Both the position numbers and the translations under genes were made by a program. From assembly GCA_016124615.1 (NCBI GenBank), contig WGNF01000008.1, forward strand, positions 310,001 to 374,000: a stretch of 64,000 nucleotides of DNA. Reading direction: 5' to 3'. This DNA is from Paracoccaceae bacterium. Its GTDB lineage: Bacteria; Pseudomonadota; Alphaproteobacteria; Rhodobacterales; Rhodobacteraceae. The number at the start of each line of letters is the position of its first letter. Position 1 is the first letter of the stretch. The notes under the pieces are model-generated. The model was not told where the DNA came from, ran no database searches, and worked only from the letters and a program-made list of their open reading frames with translations. Of this stretch, positions 19,293 to 27,314 are shown piece after piece.

Positions 19293-21008
19293 ATGAATCG
19301 ACTTCAACGCATGAATGCGGACGCCGGCGGACCTGGCCAAGAGGTCATGCGCCGCGTATCGCGATTCCGCGCCGATGAAACCGGCACGATGACGTTCTTC
19401 TCGATGATCCTGATCATCCTGATCTTCATGTGCAGCGGCATGGCGGTTGACCTGATGCGGCACGAACGGATGCGTTCTGCGATCCAGAACACCAACGACG
19501 AGGCGGTGCTGGCCGCGACCAACCTCGATCAGAGCCTCGACCCGACCTCGGTCGTGGAAGACTACTTCGCCAAGGCGGGGATGACCCCCTATCTGTCGTC
19601 GGTGACCGTGACCACGGCGTCGAACGCCCGGCAGGTGACGGCGACGACCACGGCCGATCTGCCGACCTATTTCATGCCGCTGGAAGGCATCCGGTCGCTG
19701 GGCGTGAACGGGGTCAGCACGGCCGTTGAAAGCATCGGCAACGTCGAGGTCGCGATCGCGCTCGACAACTCGGGCTCGATGGCACAGCAGGCGGTGGCGG
19801 GCACGACGACGACCTGCACGACCAACAGATACGGCAAGCAGACCTGCACCACGACGACGCAGTACACCACGAAAATCCTGGCGCTGATCGCCGCAGCAAA
19901 CAGCTTCGTCGACCAGATGTTCAGCCAGGTCGAGAATGGCGCGCTGACGATTTCGCTGCTGCCCTACGACTCGCACCTCAACATCGGCACCACGCTGATG
20001 ACCGACCTCAACGTGTCGAGCGAAAACAGCATCGCGAAGTGCATCGACTTCTTGCCCAGCGATTTCAACACGACGGCGATCAGCGCAACCGACCTGCTGC
20101 AACGGTCGGGCAACTTCGATGGCCACGACTCCAATAGTTCGGTCACGCCCGAGTGCGACACCAGCGCCTCGCGCAACTCGGTCGTGTATTCGAGCAATGC
20201 CACCGCGCTGCACAGCCTGATCAACAGCATGAATGCGAACGGCAACACCTCGATCGACACCGGCGTGAAATGGGCCGCGGCGACGCTTGACCCGTCGTTC
20301 CAGCCGGTCGTGAACAAGATGATTTCGGCGGGCACGCTGACCTCGGACTATGCCGGGCGCCCGGCGGCCTATGGCAACCGGAACTTCATGAAGGTTCTGA
20401 TCGTCATGACCGATGGCGAGAACACCACGCGCTGGCAGCTGAACCCAGGCTACTATTCCGGCGACTCGGGCCTCTTCTACACGGGGACATCGTCCTACTG
20501 GTCGTTCTACGACAGCACCAAGGGCAGCACGCCTTACTACTGGAACTACGACAGCAAGTGGCATGCGTCCAACTACTACAAAGGCGCGAAGTCGCAGCCC
20601 TGCACCTCGTCCTGCTCGAACTTCACGGTGTCCGACAGCAAGGCCGCGACCACGGCCACGCAATACACTTGGCCGGATCTCTGGGCGAAGTGGCCGGTGC
20701 AGTACTTCACCAACACCTACATCAAGCCGATCTACGGCAGCTCGGTCGCGAACACCTGGTACAACAGGATCGTCGATACGGTGCCCTCCACCGATATGGA
20801 CAGCCAGCTGCACAACATCTGTGCCGCCGCCAAGGCCAATGGTGTTCTGATCTATGCGATCGGCTTTCAGACGACGTCCCAAGGCGCCTCTGTGCTGACC
20901 GACTGCGCCACCAGCCCGGCGTTCTACTTCGACGCCGAGGGCACCGAGATCTCGACCGTGTTCGCCACCATCGCGTCGAGCATCGTTCACCTGAGGTTGA
21001 CAGAATGA
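19293..21008 (+). CDS. TadG-like pilus assembly protein with von Willebrand factor A domain
   Basis: A 571-residue envelope protein of the Tad family. An N-terminal pseudopilin-like segment, ADETGTMTFFSMILIILIFMCSGMAVDLMRHE (about residues 27-58), contains the single membrane helix. From about residue 150 there is a von Willebrand A domain: VAIALDNSGSMAQQA carries the metal-site DxSxS at 158-162, SIDTGVKWAA the Thr, and VLIVMTDGEN the second Asp. A long aromatic-rich insertion (about residues 380-495) interrupts the domain before VLIYAIGFQ. Such proteins are thought to act in Flp pilus assembly or adhesion. It is the first of three adjacent pseudopilin-type genes. Confidence 0.88.
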   Translation: MNRLQRMNADAGGPGQEVMRRVSRFRADETGTMTFFSMILIILIFMCSGMAVDLMRHERMRSAIQNTNDEAVLAATNLDQSLDPTSVVEDYFAKAGMTPYLSSVTVTTASNARQVTATTTADLPTYFMPLEGIRSLGVNGVSTAVESIGNVEVAIALDNSGSMAQQAVAGTTTTCTTNRYGKQTCTTTTQYTTKILALIAAANSFVDQMFSQVENGALTISLLPYDSHLNIGTTLMTDLNVSSENSIAKCIDFLPSDFNTTAISATDLLQRSGNFDGHDSNSSVTPECDTSASRNSVVYSSNATALHSLINSMNANGNTSIDTGVKWAAATLDPSFQPVVNKMISAGTLTSDYAGRPAAYGNRNFMKVLIVMTDGENTTRWQLNPGYYSGDSGLFYTGTSSYWSFYDSTKGSTPYYWNYDSKWHASNYYKGAKSQPCTSSCSNFTVSDSKAATTATQYTWPDLWAKWPVQYFTNTYIKPIYGSSVANTWYNRIVDTVPSTDMDSQLHNICAAAKANGVLIYAIGFQTTSQGASVLTDCATSPAFYFDAEGTEISTVFATIASSIVHLRLTE

Positions 21009-21550
21009 CTGGGATCTTGCGCAAGCTGGGGCAGCGCCTGCGCGCGGCCCGCCGGTCCGAGGCTGGCAACGCGACGGTCGAATTCGTCATCGTGTTCCCG
21101 ATCTTCATGATGATCTTCTTCCAGTCGTTCGAAGCCGGCTGGTTGATGGTGCGGGACACGATGCTGGAACGCGCGCTGGATCTGACCGTCCGCGACCTGC
21201 GGCTGGGGCATATGACCGACCCGACGAACGCGACGATCCGCAGCGAGATTTGCACCTACACCACGGTGATCGCCGACTGCAACAACTCGGTGATGGTCGA
21301 ACTGACCCCCGTCGATACCGGCACCTGGGCGATGCCCTCCAACGCCGCCACCTGCGTCAACCGGGGTGCGACGGTCCAGCCGGTGACCACGGTGCAACAG
21401 GGCGTCAGCGACCAGATGATGCTGATCCGGGTGTGCGCGATCATCGACCCGCTGTTTCCCGGCACGAAATGGGGCCTTAACCTGCCCGTCGACAGCACCG
21501 GCGGCTATGCGCTGATCGCGACGACGGCCTTCGTCAACGAACCGACGTGA
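21005..21550 (+). CDS. TadE-like pseudopilin
   Basis: A protein of about 181 residues with the TadE signature RSEAGNATVEFVIVFPIFMMIFFQSFEAGWLMVRDTMLERALD. The conserved VEF glutamate after the cleavage-like AGNAT lies just before one hydrophobic helix (about residues 24-46). The rest is an extracytoplasmic domain with two pairs of cysteines that could form disulfides (CTYTTVIADC and CVNRG ... RVCAI). The start overlaps the stop of the upstream gene by four bases (ATGA), implying coupled translation. TadE-type pseudopilins help assemble Flp pili, but the core secretion ATPase and prepilin genes are not in this window. Confidence 0.85.
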   Translation: MTGILRKLGQRLRAARRSEAGNATVEFVIVFPIFMMIFFQSFEAGWLMVRDTMLERALDLTVRDLRLGHMTDPTNATIRSEICTYTTVIADCNNSVMVELTPVDTGTWAMPSNAATCVNRGATVQPVTTVQQGVSDQMMLIRVCAIIDPLFPGTKWGLNLPVDSTGGYALIATTAFVNEPT

Positions 21551-21557
21551 GGGTAAG

Positions 21558-22121
21558 ATGAAGCGCATCAAGACACGGCTTGCCTCATTTCTTCGCGACA
21601 CCCGCGGCACGATCACGGCCGAGGCGCTGGTGGCCCTGCCGCTGCTGATCTGGGCCCATCTGGCTACCTATCAGTATTTCGACGCCTTCCTGACCATCGC
21701 CCGCAACGACAAGGCCACCTACACGCTGGCCGACATGATCTCGCGCCAGACCGGGACGGTGACGCCCACGTTCATCGACGGGATGAACACGCTTTACGCC
21801 TATCTGGATCGCAGCGAGACCACCAACACCGCCGTTCGCGTCACCTGCCTGTCGTGGAACCCGGCACTGGGCGCCAACGGCGAGTATTACGTCGTCTGGT
21901 CCGACGCGAGCGGGACCGGCACGCCGCTGACCTCCGATACGTTGCAGGACCTGATCTCGAAGTTCCCGGTCATCGCGGCCAGCGACACGCTGATCCTTGT
22001 CGAAACGAAAGTGGGCTATACGCCGTCCTTCAAGATCGTCGGGATGAAATCGCAAGAGCTCAACTCCTACGTCGTGACCCGCCCGCGGATCAGCCCGCAG
22101 GTGGTCTACAAAAGCTCGTAA
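21558..22121 (+). CDS. TadE/TadG-like pseudopilin
   Basis: A 187-residue membrane-anchored protein of the same group. The N-terminal DTRGTITAEALVALPLLIWAHLATYQYFDAFLTIARND shows the processing-like G-T-ITAEA pattern with the conserved Glu and one transmembrane helix (about residues 20-40). The exported domain is rich in Thr and Ser and contains a single Cys in TCLSWNP. It begins seven bases after the preceding gene with an AGGGTAAG ribosome site, so the three genes look like one operon. A role in pilus or adhesin assembly is inferred from the family, not shown. Confidence 0.82.
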   Translation: MKRIKTRLASFLRDTRGTITAEALVALPLLIWAHLATYQYFDAFLTIARNDKATYTLADMISRQTGTVTPTFIDGMNTLYAYLDRSETTNTAVRVTCLSWNPALGANGEYYVVWSDASGTGTPLTSDTLQDLISKFPVIAASDTLILVETKVGYTPSFKIVGMKSQELNSYVVTRPRISPQVVYKSS

Positions 22122-22229
22122 GGCTGCCGCACCCCGCTCTGTGCCGGGATGCACAATCAGCGCGCGCCGACGGCGACTTGCGCGCCGCCCGGCGTGGTCT
22201 ACCTTCATCCGCAACGAAGGAGACCGCAA

Positions 22230-23141
22230 ATGTCGATCAGACCTGTCCTTTCCAAATCCAATGCCCAACCCACGATGGAGGGTGCGGGCGTTCACCTGCA
22301 CCGCGCCTTTGGCTTCGGCGACCCGAGCGAAGCCGATCCGTTCCTGCTGTTTGATGATTTCCGCAACGAACGCCCGCAAGACTACCTGAAGGGCTTCCCC
22401 TGGCACCCGCACCGCGGCATCGAAACGATCACCTATGTGCTGTCGGGCACCGTCGAGCATGGTGACTCGCTGGGCAACCGTGGCCTGCTGGGCGCGGGCG
22501 ACGTGCAATGGATGACCGCCGGCTCGGGCATCCTGCACCAGGAAATGCCGAAGGGGAACGCCAAGGGCCAGATGCACGGCTTCCAGCTGTGGGCCAACCT
22601 GCCGGCGCAGTTGAAGATGACCCGGCCGCGCTATCAGGACGTCAAGGGCGCCGATATTCCCGAGATCATGGAGGATGACGGCACCGTGGTGCGGGTGATC
22701 GTCGGCAGCTTCTGGGGCAAGACCGGCCCGGTCGACGGCATCGCCGCCGATCCGCAATACCTTGATATCTCGGTGCCACCCGGCAAGCGCAGAAGCTTCA
22801 AGGTCGACACCCGCCGCCGCGCCTTTGCCTATGTGTTCCAGGGCGCGGGCCGCTTCGCCGATGCCGCAGCGCCACAAGGCGTGCTGCTGGAGAAGGAAGT
22901 GATGGGCCGCGAGGTGAACCTGCGCGACCTGTCGGGCAACCGCACGCTGATCCGCTTCGGCGCGGGCGATGAGGTCACGGTGCAGGCCGGGGACCAGGGC
23001 ATCCGGTTTCTGCTGATCTCGGGCGCGCCGATCGAAGAGCCGGTGGCGTGGCACGGCCCCATCGTGATGAACACCCGCGAAGAGCTGGTGCAGGCGATGG
23101 CCGAACTGCGCAACGGCACGTTCATCAAACCGGCGCATTGA
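22230..23141 (+). CDS. Pirin family protein
   Basis: A 303-residue bicupin of the pirin family; bacterial relatives include quercetinases and proteins that modulate central metabolism. The N-terminal cupin has the metal site in FPWHPHRGIETITYVLSGTVEHGDSLGN (two His, then His and Glu) and DVQWMTAGSGILHQEMP, giving the conserved His residues. The C-terminal domain begins near DISVPPGKRRSFKVD and contains the second jelly roll. I chose ATG 22230 because it follows the ribosome site GAAGGAGA; longer frames run through the intergenic region. It ends upstream of a GC hairpin. Function in this organism is unknown. Confidence 0.92.
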   Translation: MSIRPVLSKSNAQPTMEGAGVHLHRAFGFGDPSEADPFLLFDDFRNERPQDYLKGFPWHPHRGIETITYVLSGTVEHGDSLGNRGLLGAGDVQWMTAGSGILHQEMPKGNAKGQMHGFQLWANLPAQLKMTRPRYQDVKGADIPEIMEDDGTVVRVIVGSFWGKTGPVDGIAADPQYLDISVPPGKRRSFKVDTRRRAFAYVFQGAGRFADAAAPQGVLLEKEVMGREVNLRDLSGNRTLIRFGAGDEVTVQAGDQGIRFLLISGAPIEEPVAWHGPIVMNTREELVQAMAELRNGTFIKPAH

Positions 23142-23149
23142 CGGCAAGA

Positions 23150-23172
23150 CCGGGGGGCTGCCCGCCCCCCGG
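23150..23172. terminator. GC hairpin between the convergent pirin and TetR genes
   Basis: CCGGGGGG at 23150-23157 pairs with CCCCCCGG at 23165-23172, with a seven-base loop. It lies between convergent genes and could end transcripts in both directions. The sequence after it, CCGAGGATATTT, resembles a tail I associate from memory with many Rhodobacterales intergenic hairpins; no T-run is present. Confidence 0.5.
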
Positions 23173-23214
23173 CTGTTCCGAGGATATTTCAGAACGGAAG
23201 AATGCGGCGGGAAC

Positions 23215-23802
23215 CTAGGCCCCCACGGCGCGCAGCGCCATTTCGGCATAGATCGCCCCGACCTCGGCGCGGCCAAGGCGGCCGCCGTCGCGGAACCATT
23301 GCGTGACACCGGTCAGCATCGCGATCAGCGCGCGGGTGGCGAGTTTGGCATCGGGCACGCGGAAGGCGCCGGTGGCGGCGCCGTCGCGCAGGATCGCCTC
23401 CAGCGCGTCTTCATAGGCGTGGCGCTGACGTTCGAGTACGGCGAAGTTCTCGGGCGTCAGGTTGCGCAGCTCCATATAGGCGATGAAGACCTCGGCCGGT
23501 CGGTCAAGGTGGAAGTGAACGTGGAAACGCGCGAAGGCGGCCAGTCGGCCGCAGGGGTCGGCGGGCATCGGCTCGGCGGCCAGCGCGGCGAGAAGGTCAT
23601 CCATGTGGCCGCGCATCAGTTCGAACAGCAGCGCCTGCTTGTCGGGCGTGTAAAGGTAAAGCGCGCCGGCCTGCACCCCCACCCCGGCGGCGATCTGGCG
23701 CATCGAGACGGCGGCATAGCCGTGCCGCGCGAACAGGTCGCGCGCCACCGCGCGCAGGCGCGGGCCGGTGATCTCGGCATGTGATCCGGTCTTGCGGGCC
23801 AT
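23215..23802 (-). CDS. TetR/AcrR family transcriptional regulator
   Basis: A 195-residue repressor-type regulator. The N-terminal helix-turn-helix is clear: ITGPRLRAVARDLFARHGYAAVSMRQIAAGVGVQAGALYLYTPDKQALLFELM (about residues 11-63). The C-terminal ligand-binding domain (FHVHFHLDRPAEVFIAYMELRNLTPENFAVLERQRHAYEDALEAIL) resembles the TetR group near acyl-CoA and acetyl-CoA metabolism regulators, but the ligand is unknown. I chose ATG 23802 as the residue-1 position typical of the family. A perfect palindrome lies just upstream, probably for autoregulation. The gene downstream of the operator on the other strand is a small lipoprotein. Confidence 0.92.
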   Translation of the reverse strand: MARKTGSHAEITGPRLRAVARDLFARHGYAAVSMRQIAAGVGVQAGALYLYTPDKQALLFELMRGHMDDLLAALAAEPMPADPCGRLAAFARFHVHFHLDRPAEVFIAYMELRNLTPENFAVLERQRHAYEDALEAILRDGAATGAFRVPDAKLATRALIAMLTGVTQWFRDGGRLGRAEVGAIYAEMALRAVGA

Positions 23803-23816
23803 GCCGCCAGAGTGAT

Positions 23817-23832
23817 CTGAACGCCCGTTCAG
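23817..23832. promoter_or_regulatory. TetR operator palindrome
   Basis: CTGAACG-CC-CGTTCAG is a perfect inverted repeat centred about 22 bases upstream of the TetR-family start. Its position between the regulator and the divergent lipoprotein gene suggests autoregulation and perhaps control of that neighbour. Confidence 0.6.
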
Positions 23833-23904
23833 TTCAAGGGGCGCGCTTGCGGCCTGCCCCGCCCCAGGGATAAGGTCGGCCCCGAACCAGCCCCGGACCT
23901 GCCG

Positions 23905-24216
23905 ATGCGCCGCGCGACCCTGACCTGCCTTTGCGCTGCCCTGCTTGCGGGCTGTGCCCAGATCCCCGACCTTGGCCCGGCCGGGAAGGCCGCCGTCGCG
24001 CCGAGCGGCGTTTATCCGGCGCTTCAGCCGCTGCCGGTGATCGCGGCAAGCCGCGCCACGGTCACCGATGCCGCAACGCTGGGCCAGCAGGCGGGCGCAA
24101 CCGATGCGCGGGTCACCGCGCTGCGGGCGCGGGCGGCGGGGCTGACCGGGGCGGTACTGGATCCGGCGACGATCATCCGCCTGAATGGCGCGCTGGTGCC
24201 GCCGCCGAACGGCTGA
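23905..24216 (+). CDS. Small putative lipoprotein
   Basis: A 103-residue protein beginning MRRATLTCLCAALLAGCAQIPDL. The first 17 residues are a signal peptide ending in the lipobox LLAGC, which predicts lipid modification at Cys17 and anchoring in the membrane. The mature part is short, rich in Ala and Pro, with a helical stretch ATLGQQAGATDARVTALRARAAGL. I recognise no domain. It lies about 70 bases before hom on the same strand and may share transcription with it. The lipobox makes it likely to be a real gene. Confidence 0.68.
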   Translation: MRRATLTCLCAALLAGCAQIPDLGPAGKAAVAPSGVYPALQPLPVIAASRATVTDAATLGQQAGATDARVTALRARAAGLTGAVLDPATIIRLNGALVPPPNG

Positions 24217-24285
24217 TCGGGCGCGTTGCAAGGCCCACCGCAACAGGCTAACAGACCCCCGAACCCCCGAGCGACGGAGAGACCC

Positions 24286-25572
24286 ATGCCCGACCCCCTG
24301 CGCCTTGGCATCGCCGGTCTGGGCACCGTCGGTCGCGGCGTCGTCAAGATCGTGCAGCGCCATGCCGACCTGATCGCGGCGCGCGGCGGGCGACCGGTGG
24401 TGATCACCGCCGTATCGGCCCGCAACCGCGCCGCTGACCGGGGCGTGGACCTGTCGGGCTACGCCTGGGAAGATGACCCGGTGGCGCTGGCGCAGCGCGC
24501 CGACGTCGACATTTTCATCGAACTGATGGGCGGGTCCGAAGGCCCGGCGCGGGCCGCGACCGAGGCCGCCATTGCCGCGGGCAAGGATGTGGTGACGGCG
24601 AACAAGGCGCTGCTTGCACACCACGGCCAATGGCTGGCCGAGGCGGCCGAGGCGGCGGGCGGCGTGATCCGGTTCGAGGCGGCGGTTGCCGGCGGCATCC
24701 CGGCCATCAAGGCATTGACCGAGGGGCTGGCGGGCAACCAGATCACCCGCGTCATGGGCGTGATGAACGGCACCTGCAACTACATCCTGACCCGGATGGA
24801 GAATACCGGCCTGCCCTATGCCGAGGTCTTCGCCGAGGCGCAGGGGCTGGGCTATGTCGAGGCCGACCCGACGCTGGACGTGGGCGGCATCGACGCCGGG
24901 CACAAGCTGAGCCTGCTGGCGGCGATCGCCTTTGGCACCCGCGTCAGTTTCGACGCCGTGGATCTGGAGGGGATCGAGTGCGTCTCGATCGACGATATCC
25001 GGCAGGCGGCCGACATGGGGCTGCGCATCAAGCTGCTGGGTGTGGCGCAGATGACCGGGCGCGGGCTGGAACAGCGGATGTCGCCCTGCCTCGTGCCCGC
25101 CGACAGCCCGCTGGGGCAATTGCCGGGCGGCACCAACATGGTGGTGCTGGAAGGCGACTCGGTCGGGCAGATCGTGCTGCGCGGCGCGGGGGCGGGCGAA
25201 GGGCCGACCGCCAGCGCGGTGATGGCCGATGTGATCGACCTTGCCCGCGGCACCCGGCTTTCGACCTTCGGGCGGCCCGCGGCCTCGCTGGTCGATGCGA
25301 TCGCGGCCAAGGCGACGGCCCCGGCGCCGCATTACCTGCGCATGACCTTGCAGGACAAACCCGGAGCGCTGGCCAAGATCGCCACGGTTCTGGGCGAGGC
25401 TGGCGTCTCGATCGACCGGATGCGGCAATACGGCCATGCCGACCGCACCGCCCCGGTGCTGATCGTGACCCACAAGACCACGCGCGACGCCATTGACGTG
25501 GCGCTGGCCGGGTTTGCCGCGACCGGCGTGATGGTGGGCGACCCTGTCGCGCTGCGCATCGAACCGGTCTGA
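24286..25572 (+). CDS. hom: Homoserine dehydrogenase
   Basis: Homoserine dehydrogenase reduces aspartate semialdehyde to homoserine, the branch point to threonine, isoleucine and methionine. The N-terminal NAD(P)-binding motif is GIAGLGTVGRGVVKIV. The catalytic domain includes NKALLAHHG, FEAAVAGGIPAIKALTEGLAGNQITRVMGVMNGTCNYILTRM and YVEADPTLDVGGIDAGHKLSLLAAIAFG. The C-terminal ACT domain (PGALAKIATVLGEAGVSIDRMRQYG) is the threonine-sensing regulatory part. Length is about 428 residues. ATG 24286 follows a GGAGAG site; the longer in-frame start has none. It is closely followed by a ceramidase-like gene. Confidence 0.97.
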   Translation: MPDPLRLGIAGLGTVGRGVVKIVQRHADLIAARGGRPVVITAVSARNRAADRGVDLSGYAWEDDPVALAQRADVDIFIELMGGSEGPARAATEAAIAAGKDVVTANKALLAHHGQWLAEAAEAAGGVIRFEAAVAGGIPAIKALTEGLAGNQITRVMGVMNGTCNYILTRMENTGLPYAEVFAEAQGLGYVEADPTLDVGGIDAGHKLSLLAAIAFGTRVSFDAVDLEGIECVSIDDIRQAADMGLRIKLLGVAQMTGRGLEQRMSPCLVPADSPLGQLPGGTNMVVLEGDSVGQIVLRGAGAGEGPTASAVMADVIDLARGTRLSTFGRPAASLVDAIAAKATAPAPHYLRMTLQDKPGALAKIATVLGEAGVSIDRMRQYGHADRTAPVLIVTHKTTRDAIDVALAGFAATGVMVGDPVALRIEPV

Positions 25573-25576
25573 GCGG

Positions 25577-26275
25577 GTGGACTGGCTGCAGCCCGTCGAC
25601 CTTTACTGCGAGCGGACGAGCGCGGCGTTCTGGGCCGAGCCGGTCAACACGCTGACCAACATCGCCTTCGTGCTCGCGGCCCTTTGGGGCGCGCGCACGG
25701 CACGGGCGCGGAGCGACCGCGATCCGCTGGTCTGGGCGCTGATCGTGCTGGCGGCGGCGGTCGGCGTGGGGTCGTTCCTGTTCCACACGATTGCCGAGCG
25801 ATGGGCGGAACTGGCCGACACCCTGCCGATCTGGGCCTTCGTCGCGCTGTTCATCTATGTTGCCATCGCGCGAATGAGCGGGCGCAAGCCGCATGCGCTG
25901 ACTGCGGTGGCGCTGGCCGCGATGGTCGCCGCCGTGGCCTGGTCGGCGGCGCAGGAGGGTGCAGCGCCGGGCGTTGTTGCGCCGCCGGGTCCGCTGAACG
26001 GCTCAGGGCAATATGCGCCCGCGGTGATCGCGCTGGCCGTCTTCGCCGCGGTCAGCTGGCGTCGCCACCACCCGATGCGGGTCTGGATCGCGGCCGCGAC
26101 GGCGACATTCTGCCTGTCACTGGTCTTTCGCACCATCGACCCGGCGATCTGTTCCAGCTTTCCGCTTGGCACGCATTTCCTGTGGCACCTGTGCAATGCG
26201 TTGATGATCGGCCTGCTCCTGCAGGTGATCCTGCGCGGTCCGCGCCACACCGCGACGCCCGCCCGCATCTGTTAG
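25577..26275 (+). CDS. Ceramidase-like integral membrane protein (CREST superfamily)
   Basis: A 232-residue membrane protein with about seven hydrophobic segments. The conserved metal-site signatures of the alkaline ceramidase / PAQR (CREST) superfamily are visible: WAEPVNTLTNIAFVLAALWG near the N-terminus, VGSFLFHTIAERWAELADTLPIW with Ser-His and Asp, and the C-terminal GTHFLWHLCNALMIGLLLQ with two His. These residues would bind a zinc ion at the membrane interface and hydrolyse an amide-linked lipid; the actual substrate is unknown. It starts with GTG four bases after the hom stop, suggesting operon expression. Confidence 0.85.
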   Translation: MDWLQPVDLYCERTSAAFWAEPVNTLTNIAFVLAALWGARTARARSDRDPLVWALIVLAAAVGVGSFLFHTIAERWAELADTLPIWAFVALFIYVAIARMSGRKPHALTAVALAAMVAAVAWSAAQEGAAPGVVAPPGPLNGSGQYAPAVIALAVFAAVSWRRHHPMRVWIAAATATFCLSLVFRTIDPAICSSFPLGTHFLWHLCNALMIGLLLQVILRGPRHTATPARIC

Positions 26276-26348
26276 CGCAAGCGCGGCTTGTTCCGGGGGC
26301 GCGCTTCGGGCTAGGACGGGGCAACGCATTTTGCCGAAGGAACGTCTC

Positions 26349-27314
26349 ATGGCTGACGCCGTCGAATTTCATGACCGCTTGCTGTCGCTGGGCCTTGCCC
26401 GCGTGTCCGAAGCCGCGGCGCTCGCCTCGGCCCGTCTGATCGGGCGCGGCGACGAGAAGGCCGCCGATCAGGCCGCCGTCAACGCCATGCGCGATCAGCT
26501 CAACCTGCTCGACATCAACGGTGTCGTGGTGATCGGCGAGGGCGAGCGTGACGAGGCGCCGATGCTGTTCATCGGCGAGAAGGTCGGCTCTGGCAACGGC
26601 CCGGCGGTGGATATCGCGCTCGACCCGCTGGAAGGCACCACGCTGACCGCCAAGGACATGCCGAACGCGCTGACCGTAATCGCGATGGCGCCGCGCGGCA
26701 CGCTGCTGCACGCGCCCGACGTCTACATGGAAAAGCTGGCGATCGGGCCGGGCTACCCGGTGGATACCGTGACGATGGACATGTCGCCGACGGAACGGAT
26801 CGCGGCGCTGGCCCGCGCCAAGGGCTGCCTGCCGTCCGACATCACCGTCTGCATTCTCGAACGGCCGCGCCACGAGGCGATGATCGCCGAGGTCCGCGAA
26901 AGCGGCGCGGCGATCCGGCTGATCACCGATGGCGACGTGGCCGGCGTGATCCACTGCGCCGAGGCAGAGATTACCGGTATCGACATGTACATGGGCTCTG
27001 GCGGCGCGCCCGAGGGGGTGCTGGCCGCCTCGGCGCTGAAGTGCATGGGCGGGCAGATGTACGGCAAGCTTCTGTTCCGCAACGATGACGAACGCGCCCG
27101 CGCGGCGCGGGCCGGAATCACCGATCTTAACCGCATCTATACCCGCGACGATCTGGTGACCGCCGACGTGATCTTTGCCGCGACTGGCGTCACCGATGGC
27201 TCCATCGTGCACGGCATCAAGCGTGAAATCGGCTGGCTGACCACCGAGACGATCCTGATGCGGTCCAAGACCGGCTCGGTGCGGCGGATGTCTTACCGCA
27301 CCCCGATGAAGTGA
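26349..27314 (+). CDS. glpX: GlpX, class II fructose-1,6-bisphosphatase
   Basis: This lithium-sensitive class II phosphatase converts fructose 1,6-bisphosphate to fructose 6-phosphate in gluconeogenesis, and in the Calvin cycle of relatives. The 321-residue protein shows DINGVVVIGEGERDEAPMLFIGEKVG, the metal and phosphate motif VDIALDPLEGTTLTAK, and the C-terminal ITGIDMYMGSGGAPEGVLAASALKCMGGQMYGKL. ATG 26349 is chosen for the GAAGGAACG ribosome site and the usual N-terminus. Its last codons overlap the recJ start (GTGA), so recJ is translationally coupled. Confidence 0.96.
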   Translation: MADAVEFHDRLLSLGLARVSEAAALASARLIGRGDEKAADQAAVNAMRDQLNLLDINGVVVIGEGERDEAPMLFIGEKVGSGNGPAVDIALDPLEGTTLTAKDMPNALTVIAMAPRGTLLHAPDVYMEKLAIGPGYPVDTVTMDMSPTERIAALARAKGCLPSDITVCILERPRHEAMIAEVRESGAAIRLITDGDVAGVIHCAEAEITGIDMYMGSGGAPEGVLAASALKCMGGQMYGKLLFRNDDERARAARAGITDLNRIYTRDDLVTADVIFAATGVTDGSIVHGIKREIGWLTTETILMRSKTGSVRRMSYRTPMK

